Of a stretch of 54,993 nucleotides of DNA, positions 33,334 to 39,624 are shown one piece after another. The DNA is from Verrucomicrobiota bacterium (GTDB lineage: Bacteria > Verrucomicrobiota > Verrucomicrobiia > Chthoniobacterales > UBA10450), in the NCBI GenBank assembly GCA_003218135.1, contig QHNQ01000031.1, positions 1 to 54,993 of the forward strand. Direction: 5' to 3'. Position 1 is the stretch's first letter; each line of letters opens with the position of its first letter. A model generated the notes under the pieces. That model did not search any database. It was given only the letters and a program-made list of their open reading frames with translations, and had not been told where the DNA came from. Position numbers and translations under genes: made by a program.

Positions 33334-33385
33334 AGGCGCTTGTGCCAAGCGCCTGTAATTCGGCGTTTGACACAAACGCCACTAC
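33330..33385. repeat. REP/BIME-like element between convergent prfB and SprT-like genes
   Basis: GTAG at 33330, hairpin AGGCGCTTG-TGC-CAAGCGCCT, hairpin GGCGTTTG-ACA-CAAACGCC, CTAC at 33382-33385. Both feet lie inside stop codons: TAG of prfB (33331-33333) and TAG of the SprT-like gene (complement of 33382-33384). Both genes therefore read TTG-TAG at their ends. Confidence 0.87.
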
Positions 33386-34035
33386 AATCTCACCAGCTTT
33401 AGTCGAAACCGCGCGTCGAATTCTCCGCCGTTATGCGCGCGGCAACAGGCAAGACATGCGACAGCGCGCATAATCCGACGGACCCGGGGAAAATCGCGCT
33501 GGCATTGCGGACATTTGTACACGTACCGCCGAGCGCTTTCGCTGACCTTGAAAGGAAGATTGTGGCAGCGCTTCTCGTCGGCGATTCCCAAATCGCAGCA
33601 AGCCTGCCGCCATTCGGCTCCGTGTGGCAGGACGCGGCGCCGGCCAGCGCGAAACTGAGCGAGAATATGAGCGAGTTCGTGTCGCAGAGTGCGATCGATT
33701 TCAGCGGGATGTTCAAATAGCTGCGGGTTTAGCGAAATGAGTTTCTGACAATAATCGGCGCGACCAGCGGTTGTTTTCTGACGGGAATTCCATTCGACAC
33801 GGAGTTCGCGCGCGATTCGATCCGCGCCGTGAGCGCGTAAAAGTTCGCGCGCTGTTTGTAGTAGCACGGCCGTCCCGGCTGTGGGGCCGGTGGGCATCTT
33901 GCCTGGCACGGGATGGACTAGCTGGGGCGAGCCTTCCTGCTCGATTACCAACTCGCCAGGCGAGACGCCCGGTTGCCCCACAGGCAGGATGCCCGTGCTA
34001 CGGAACGCGAATTCAAGTTGCCTAAGCAACGGCAT
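33382..34035 (-). CDS. SprT-like zinc metalloprotease with in-frame REP insertion
   Basis: A SprT-family protein of about 217 residues. Zinc protease motif HELAH in RTLRHELAHILAQFRAG, with the preceding KLISLNPQLFEHP stretch typical of the family, and a C-terminal zinc ribbon (YKCPQCQR ... ACLACCRA). Start at ATG 34035 (MPLLRQLEFAFR), overlapping the cysteine desulfurase stop by 14 bp. Residues about 12-59 are encoded by a complete REP element of 141 bp (33861-34001, 47 codons in frame) and read TGILPVGQPGV, GKMPTGPTAG. The stop codon lies in another REP foot. SprT proteins bind DNA/proteins; the eukaryotic SPRTN relation suggests repair of crosslinks, unproven here. Confidence 0.85.
   Translation of the reverse strand: MPLLRQLEFAFRSTGILPVGQPGVSPGELVIEQEGSPQLVHPVPGKMPTGPTAGTAVLLQTARELLRAHGADRIARELRVEWNSRQKTTAGRADYCQKLISLNPQLFEHPAEIDRTLRHELAHILAQFRAGRRRVLPHGAEWRQACCDLGIADEKRCHNLPFKVSESARRYVYKCPQCQRDFPRVRRIMRAVACLACCRAHNGGEFDARFRLKLVRL
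33861..34001. repeat. 141-bp REP element inside the SprT-like gene
   Basis: Starts GTAGCACGGCCGTCCCGGC and ends GGCAGGATGCCCGTGCTAC, ends mutually complementary, with inner palindromes around GGGGCCGGTGGGCATC and GAGACGCCCGGTTGCCCCAC. 141 bp is exactly 47 codons and contains no stop in the SprT frame. Encodes the 'TGILPV' peptide known to recur in many Verrucomicrobia proteins. Confidence 0.85.
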
Positions 34036-35206
34036 ACGCGCTCTTTCGCGTGTGCAAACGTTCGACAATTTTCTGCACAGCGTCTCCAGCCTCTTTGATT
34101 TCATCAGCAGTCGTCCATTTGCCGAGCGAAAAACGTACAGCGGAGCGCGCGCGCTCGACCGGTAAGCCCATCGCGAGCAAGACATGCGACGCCACGACAG
34201 AACCGACCATGCATGCAGAGCCGCTGGACGCGCAGACGCCTTCCAGATCGAGCGCAATTAAGAGCATCTCGGAATCGAGTCCGAGCAAGCTGACGTTCAA
34301 AGTGTTGGCCAGCCGTGGCGCGCCTTCGCCGTTCTGTTTCGCGGCGGGAATGTTCTGCGAGATTCGCATCCACAGTTCGTCGCGGAGGCGGGCTTCACGC
34401 TCCTGTTCGCGTGCGAGATCGCGCTGTGTCCATTCGGCTGCTGCCGCCGCCATTCCGGCGATTGCGGCAACGTTTTCCGTGCCGGGGCGTCGTTCGTTTT
34501 CGTGCGCGCCACCAAACATGATCGGTTGGATGGACAACCCGCTTCGCAGGAATAGAAATCCCGCGCCCTTCGGCCCATAAAACTTGTGTGCGGCGAAACT
34601 GGCGGCATCGACCAGCGAAAGATCGACATCGATTTTGCCGAACGCCTGGACCATATCGCTGTGCAGAAGGACGCCGCGCTCGCGGCAAATCTGCGAGATT
34701 TCGCGCAGCGGCTGAATCACGCCGGTCTCATTGTTTGCAGTCATAATCGACACGAGCCGCGTCTCAGGGCGGATTGACTTTGCGAGTTGATCAACATCGA
34801 CGATTCCGTCACGCGAAACATCGAGCCATGTCACTTCGACCGCTTCATGCTTTTCCAAGTGCTCGATAGCATTGAGCACTGCGTGATGTTCGGTTTTGGC
34901 CGAGATGATATGACCCGCCTTCGCTAAGGCTGCGGCGGGCAGGCCGCCCGCTGGTCGAGAGCGCGCCAGGCCAAGCACAGCCAGATTGCACGACTCCGTT
35001 CCGCCGCCGGTGAAAATAATTTCATGCGGTTTGATACGTAGTAACGCCGCCAACTTATCGCGTGCATTATCGATCGCTGCGCGCGCTTCGCGACCGGCTG
35101 CATGTACGCTCGACGGGTTGCCGAAACACCGGTCAAGGTACGGCATCATCGCCTCGCGCGCTGCGTCACATAATGGCGTCGTCGCGTTGTAATCAAGGTA
35201 GATCAT
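34022..35206 (-). CDS. Cysteine desulfurase (IscS/NifS family)
   Basis: PLP enzyme that takes sulfur from cysteine for Fe-S cluster and tRNA thiolation. 394 residues from ATG 35206 (MIYLDYNATTPLCDAAREAM). PLP lysine in FAAHKFYGPKGAGFLF, conserved His in KTEHHAVLNAIEHLE, and the persulfide Cys in GVCASSGSACMVGSVV. Length is normal. A short Ala/Pro-rich insertion, ARSRPAGGLPAAALAKAGH, sits in the loop after NLAVLGL. No isc/suf genes adjoin; it is followed by a SprT-like gene and preceded by serine acetyltransferase, which makes a cysteine-metabolism pairing (cysE then desulfurase). Confidence 0.95.
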   Translation of the reverse strand: MIYLDYNATTPLCDAAREAMMPYLDRCFGNPSSVHAAGREARAAIDNARDKLAALLRIKPHEIIFTGGGTESCNLAVLGLARSRPAGGLPAAALAKAGHIISAKTEHHAVLNAIEHLEKHEAVEVTWLDVSRDGIVDVDQLAKSIRPETRLVSIMTANNETGVIQPLREISQICRERGVLLHSDMVQAFGKIDVDLSLVDAASFAAHKFYGPKGAGFLFLRSGLSIQPIMFGGAHENERRPGTENVAAIAGMAAAAAEWTQRDLAREQEREARLRDELWMRISQNIPAAKQNGEGAPRLANTLNVSLLGLDSEMLLIALDLEGVCASSGSACMVGSVVASHVLLAMGLPVERARSAVRFSLGKWTTADEIKEAGDAVQKIVERLHTRKSAYAVA

Positions 35207-35263
35207 CCAGTCTTCCTCTTCCGCTTAATCCTAATCTTACTCTTGCTCATCCTCGTACCTCTG

Positions 35264-35313
35264 GTAGGGACGCTGCGCTGCGGCGTCCGGTCGGCGCAGC
35301 GCGCCAACACTAC
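35264..35313. repeat. REP/BIME-like element between cysE and the cysteine desulfurase
   Basis: GTAG, hairpin GGACGCTGCGCTGCGGCGTCC, then CGGCGCAGCGCGCC and CTAC at 35310. It lies after the serine acetyltransferase stop (35323) on the minus strand. Confidence 0.75.
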
Positions 35314-35322
35314 CTGCTATCT

Positions 35323-36306
35323 TCATTCGCGAAATTCATCATCCGTGGTTGAGGGCCGCTTCTCTCGCTTTCGCACAATTGCAACTTCTTTCTCCTCGTA
35401 ATAGACGAGAGAGTTCGGTGGAACGCTCTTTGTCAGAAAAACATTCGCGCCGATGGTGGAATTGGCGCCGATCACAGTATCGCCACCCATGATCGTGGTT
35501 CCGGCATAAATGCAAACACCGTCTTCAATCGTTGGGTGGCGTTTTTTTCCCCGCAACGCCTTACCTGCTGAGAGCGAGCGGGCAATAAATGACACGCCCT
35601 GATAAAGTTTCACGTGCGATCCGATTTTGGTGGTCTCGCCAACGACCACGCCGGTTCCGTGATCAATGAAGAAGTGCGAGCCGATCTCCGCCCCGGGATG
35701 AATATCAATCCCCGTCCGGCTGTGCGCCCATTCGGTCATGATACGCGGGATCAGCGGCACTTTGTCGTAAAGCAAATGGGCCATTCGATAAATCGCGATT
35801 GCCTCCAGTGCCGGGTAAGCGAGAATGATTTCCTCGTAACTTTTCGCAGCCGGATCACCTTCGTAAGCGGCGTCGATGTCCGTCCAAAGCAGGCGACGCA
35901 CGGCGGGCAATTCCTTCAGGAAGACACTCAAAACTTCTTCCGCCTTAGCTTCGGTTTCCTCGTCAGGCGGAATTTTTCCAAGGCTTCTGCAAATTTCCGT
36001 TTTCAATCGTGCGTGCAAATTCCTGATGCGAGTGCGCGTTGTATCGACCAGGTCTTCGGAGCTCACCAGCGCCTGACTGCGGAAACCGGGAAACATCAAG
36101 CTCATCAGCTCCGTGCACGCCGCTTCGATGGCGAGACGTGAAGGCAGCGTGGCGGCGGCGGCGAGATAGTTTATGCCGCCGGTTTCGCCATAGGTCTGAA
36201 GCAGTTCCTCCACCGCGTCGCGGTTCATTGCATCCATCACGGGAAATATGCGCCCGGTCGCGGGTGAACAAAAGTGAAACTCTGGAGGCAGCCGAGTAAC
36301 CACCAT
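35323..36306 (-). CDS. cysE: Serine O-acetyltransferase
   Basis: First step of cysteine synthesis: acetylates serine. About 327 residues from ATG 36306 (MVVTRLPPEFHFCSP), the long form with a helical N-terminal region; alternative starts exist at 36387 and at MDAMNRD further in. The C-terminal left-handed beta-helix carries hexapeptide repeats: HPGAEIGSHFFIDHG, VVVGETTKIGSHVKLYQGVS, HPTIEDGVCIYAGTTIMGGD. Catalytic Asp/His lie in FFIDHGTGV. Located upstream of the cysteine desulfurase, with a REP element between. The C-terminal tail KREKRPSTTDDEFRE is Lys/Glu-rich. Confidence 0.92.
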   Translation of the reverse strand: MVVTRLPPEFHFCSPATGRIFPVMDAMNRDAVEELLQTYGETGGINYLAAAATLPSRLAIEAACTELMSLMFPGFRSQALVSSEDLVDTTRTRIRNLHARLKTEICRSLGKIPPDEETEAKAEEVLSVFLKELPAVRRLLWTDIDAAYEGDPAAKSYEEIILAYPALEAIAIYRMAHLLYDKVPLIPRIMTEWAHSRTGIDIHPGAEIGSHFFIDHGTGVVVGETTKIGSHVKLYQGVSFIARSLSAGKALRGKKRHPTIEDGVCIYAGTTIMGGDTVIGANSTIGANVFLTKSVPPNSLVYYEEKEVAIVRKREKRPSTTDDEFRE

Positions 36307-36344
36307 TCGATGCCTCTTGCGACACGAGAGATCAACGCACCATC

Positions 36345-36705
36345 TGTTTAGCGCCAAAGGCGCTGTCTCATTCCTAGCCTGGGGCATCGCCCCAGGGCTC
36401 AGATTATCCAGTTATGTAGCGCTGAAAGCGCGATTCAGCTGACCATCACGTTGCTTAGCGATTGGGGCATACGCCAATGGTGGACGAAGTAGGGCTGAAA
36501 GTGAATCGCGCTTTCAGCGCTCGCGCCCTTTGGATTTCACATTTCCTGGGGCGATGCCCCAGGGGTTTGAAGCAGCGCCATTGGCGCTCAGCAGAAACCG
36601 GCTTAAAAGCCGGTGTTAATGAGATGATGAAAGCCGTTAGAAACGGCTTTGTCACGGCAGAATGCGCGATCCACCGGCTGAAGGCTGGTGTGAGTGAGAC
36701 GGGGT
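36345..36705. repeat. Block of several palindromic repeats between cysE and the response regulator
   Basis: About 360 bp with no convincing gene but stacked hairpins: GCGCCAAAGGCGC, CCTGGGGCATCGCCCCAGG (and again near 36545 as CCTGGGGCGATGCCCCAGG), AGCGCTGAAAGCGC, AACCGGCTTAAAAGCCGG, GCCGTTAGAAACGGC, CCGGCTGAAGGCTGG. At least four units appear to be inserted side by side. An open frame on the plus strand through here (36462-37328) is not real. Confidence 0.75.
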
Positions 36706-36713
36706 CCGACCCA

Positions 36714-37457
36714 TCACGTGTCGCGTGCGTCGAGCCATTGCAGGGCAAAGCGTGCGACTTCGCGCGAATTTTTCAGATCCAGTTTGTCTTTGATGTGGGC
36801 TCGGTGGGTTTCCACCGTCTTGGGGCTCAGATGCAGCAGCTTTGCAATCTGACGGACTTCGTGGCCTTTGCCGATCAGTTCCAGGACTTCCAGTTCGCGA
36901 TCGCTCAGTCTCTCCACGGCATCGGTCTCGCCTTCGGCCTGACGATGGGCGAATTTTGTTATCACCTGCGCCGCCATGGCCGGGCTGAGATAAGGGTGTC
37001 CGTTAAAAACTTCGCGGATTGCGTTGATCACATTGCCCATTGCTTCGTGTTTCATAACGTAACCGTCCGCTCCGGCACGCAGCGCGCGCACTGCGTAGAG
37101 CGATTCATCATGCATCGAGAGCACGAGAATTGGCAGCCTCGGAAATTCTGCGCGGATGTTTTTGATAAGCTCAATCCCATTAGCGCCCGGCAAACTGAGA
37201 TCGACAATCGCCATATCGGGAGCCAGTTTGCGAATGATCTGCATGGCTTCCGCGGCGTTCCCTGCTTCGCCGCAGACGGCGAAGGTCCCATCGGAATGAA
37301 TCATTTCCTGGAGTCCCTTTCGAAATAGCGGGTGATCATCCACGATCACGATGCGTTTTGCCTCCGGTGGATCGCATCGGGGATTCTTCTTTGACGCGCG
37401 CGCAACGTTGGTTTGAGCTGTGGGCGGTTCGGCTGGCGTTGTCGCACTGCGAGTCAT
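36714..37457 (-). CDS. Response regulator, NarL/FixJ type with LuxR HTH
   Basis: A 247-residue DNA-binding response regulator. Receiver domain from about residue 34: RIVIVDDHPLFRKGLQEMI, phosphoacceptor Asp in DMAIVDLSLPGANGIEL, switch Ser/Lys region LVLSMHDE and GADGYVMKHEAMG. C-terminal LuxR helix-turn-helix: LSDRELEVLELIGKG then EVRQIAKLLHLSPKTVETHR. The N-terminal 33 residues are a disordered Pro/Thr/Ala leader. It lies 61 bp downstream of the histidine kinase gene on the same strand and is its probable partner; target genes are unknown. Confidence 0.94.
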   Translation of the reverse strand: MTRSATTPAEPPTAQTNVARASKKNPRCDPPEAKRIVIVDDHPLFRKGLQEMIHSDGTFAVCGEAGNAAEAMQIIRKLAPDMAIVDLSLPGANGIELIKNIRAEFPRLPILVLSMHDESLYAVRALRAGADGYVMKHEAMGNVINAIREVFNGHPYLSPAMAAQVITKFAHRQAEGETDAVERLSDRELEVLELIGKGHEVRQIAKLLHLSPKTVETHRAHIKDKLDLKNSREVARFALQWLDARDT

Positions 37458-37518
37458 GAGTTTTCCTCTAGTTCTCTTTAGCGATTCGCCGCTCGGCGGC
37501 TCGCCCGATGTAGGAAAT

Positions 37519-39624
37519 TTAGATCAAGGCCGCCAAAGCGTTTGCGATTTTCCCTGGGAGCCCTGACCTGGCGTTTTCTTTCTTGCGCGATTGTAATGCC
37601 TTATTCGGTAAATAACAGGACACGCGCGTGCCGCCTCGTTTTGGGGAGTCGATTTCCAAACGGCCGCCCATCAATTGAGCGCGGTAATTCATGATGTGAA
37701 AACCGAGGCCTCGTCTCAGTTCCGCCCCATTTGAAAATCCGACACCATCATCGGTTACCCGCAAAACCATTCCCCCTGGCGATCGCTCCAAGCTGACGAC
37801 AATTTCCCGCGCTTGCGCATGCTTGCTGGCGTTAATCACTGCTTCGCGGGCGATGCGATAGAGCTGCGCCGCAACTGCGTCATCCTCAATTTGAAATGAC
37901 GGTTTGACTTCCAGCCGGCAGGGCACTCTCCAGATTTCCCGGTCAACCAAATCTTGCAATGCACCAGTCAGTCTGGGCGCGTCGATGTCGCTCCGATGCA
38001 AAGCGCGGGAAAGATTGCGCATGTCGCTCGCACCTTGGTTTACTAGCTGCGCGATTTTCTCGATATCACTTACTTCGATGACACGATGGTTCTTCAGACG
38101 CAACGCGACCGAGCGCGCCATGAATGCGACCGCGGTGAGGTGTTGGCATACTCCGTCATGTAGTTCCTGACCCAGCCGCTGTTGCTCCCGGTCGGAAACA
38201 GCAAGAATCTCTCCTTCCAGCCCCTTGCGACGCGCGATCTCTTTTTTTAATTCTGTATTTGCCGCGTCTAACTCGTGGGTTCGCTCGCGGACGCGCGCTT
38301 CCAGCAGTCTTTTCGACTCTTGCAAAGCTGATTCCGCATGTTTGCGCTCACTAATGTTACTACTGTAGACGCGCAGGCGTCTGGTTTTTGGAATGCGGAC
38401 CGCGGTCGCTGCGTAACACGATTTGCCGACGTTGATTTCAGCGTGAACGGCTTTTGTTCTGCCTTCGAGCAGCGGCTTGGCGGCTTGCATCACCCGGACA
38501 ACAAAGGGATGTCGAAGTTGCAGGCGTTGCAGGTCGGGAAATGCTTCAAAGGTGGTGGGATTCGCGTAGTAAATCGCATTCGTTTCCAAATCGAATTCCA
38601 GAATCGGGTTTGGATTATCCCGTGGATAGGCAGCAAGCCACTTCACTTTTTCTTCAGCAGCTTTGTGCTCAGTGACGTCGCGCACTGCGCCGATCGTGTA
38701 TAGCGGGGTCCCGTCGGCATGGCGCACGAGCGAGCGCAGTATTTGAACCCAGATAATCGCTCCGTCCTTTCGCACGAAACGTTTTTCAATTTCATAAAAC
38801 GGAATCTCACCTGCCACGAGTTGACGATGCAGTTTGATCTCGCGCGAATAATCTTCTTTGTGTGTTACATCTTTGATGCCGCGTTGCATCAGCTCCTCTT
38901 TTCTGTATCCCAGAATGCGGCAGAACTCTTCGTTCGCGCCAACGTATTTCCCCTCCGGTGAACATTCGGTGATGCCAATCGGCGCGCGTTCGTAAGTTGC
39001 TTGCAGTCGCTGGCTACTCTCCTGCAACGCTTCCTCTGCGCGTTTGCGCTCACTCAAATCCATGATGGCGGTTTGATAGAGCAGCGCGCCGTTTCTCGTC
39101 GTCGAAGTAATCGGCCTGCTACAAAGGAGCGCCGGAATCCGCTCGCCTTTTCTCGGCTTCAACTCTAATTCCGTTTCCACCTGTTGCTGCGACGTGCGGC
39201 AATAAAGCAAGTGCCGCATGAACGAATCCAAATCGCCCACGTAGAACGCGAACGGCCGGCCGATTAACCGATCCCGCGGCTCACCAAGCAACTCGGTCGC
39301 CGCCAGATTGGCTTCCTCAATCCGTCCGGCGCGGTCGAAGCTGACGTACGCGATCGGCGCAAAATCGTAAAGATCGATAAATCGCTGAATGGCGGCTTCC
39401 AGTTCGATTTTTGGATTCCGGAACGCTGGCACGCCCCTGGAACGAACAGGCGCGCCATTCTTCCTGACCGTCCCGGGCGTTCCTTTCGTCATTTTCGTGG
39501 CTGCTCGAATGGATTTGCGATTGCGTCGGACGGCACCATCCCGGTTTTGGCCATCACGCTTTGCCCGGTGCTTCTTATTTACGCGACGAGACATCTTTCG
39601 TCTCGCTGCCTGTTTTAGTTTCAT
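37519..39624 (-). CDS. PAS-domain sensor histidine kinase (HPK7 / HisKA_3 type)
   Basis: A 701-residue kinase without clear membrane helices. Strongly basic N-terminus (KKHRAKRDGQNRDGAVRRN), then three PAS regions: about 85-190 (FAPIAYVSFDRAGRIEEANL), about 205-330 (APIGITECSPEGKYVGANEE with a PAC end IGAVRDVTEHKAA) and about 335-430 (NPILEFDLETNAIYYANPT). A coiled coil leads to the dimerisation-phosphotransfer box EQQRLGQELHDGVCQHLTAV with the His, and the ATPase domain with AREAVINASKHAQA, DDGVGF and GLGFHIMNYRA. Start overlaps the stop of the CheB-CheR gene by 4 bp. Probably cytosolic, perhaps receiving input from the CheBR protein. Confidence 0.93.
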   Translation of the reverse strand: MKLKQAARRKMSRRVNKKHRAKRDGQNRDGAVRRNRKSIRAATKMTKGTPGTVRKNGAPVRSRGVPAFRNPKIELEAAIQRFIDLYDFAPIAYVSFDRAGRIEEANLAATELLGEPRDRLIGRPFAFYVGDLDSFMRHLLYCRTSQQQVETELELKPRKGERIPALLCSRPITSTTRNGALLYQTAIMDLSERKRAEEALQESSQRLQATYERAPIGITECSPEGKYVGANEEFCRILGYRKEELMQRGIKDVTHKEDYSREIKLHRQLVAGEIPFYEIEKRFVRKDGAIIWVQILRSLVRHADGTPLYTIGAVRDVTEHKAAEEKVKWLAAYPRDNPNPILEFDLETNAIYYANPTTFEAFPDLQRLQLRHPFVVRVMQAAKPLLEGRTKAVHAEINVGKSCYAATAVRIPKTRRLRVYSSNISERKHAESALQESKRLLEARVRERTHELDAANTELKKEIARRKGLEGEILAVSDREQQRLGQELHDGVCQHLTAVAFMARSVALRLKNHRVIEVSDIEKIAQLVNQGASDMRNLSRALHRSDIDAPRLTGALQDLVDREIWRVPCRLEVKPSFQIEDDAVAAQLYRIAREAVINASKHAQAREIVVSLERSPGGMVLRVTDDGVGFSNGAELRRGLGFHIMNYRAQLMGGRLEIDSPKRGGTRVSCYLPNKALQSRKKENARSGLPGKIANALAALI

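Noticed and set aside
36462-37328. A 288-codon open frame on the plus strand across the palindrome block and the response regulator.
   Set aside because: It is antisense to a clear response regulator gene and begins inside repeats. The translation has no family features.
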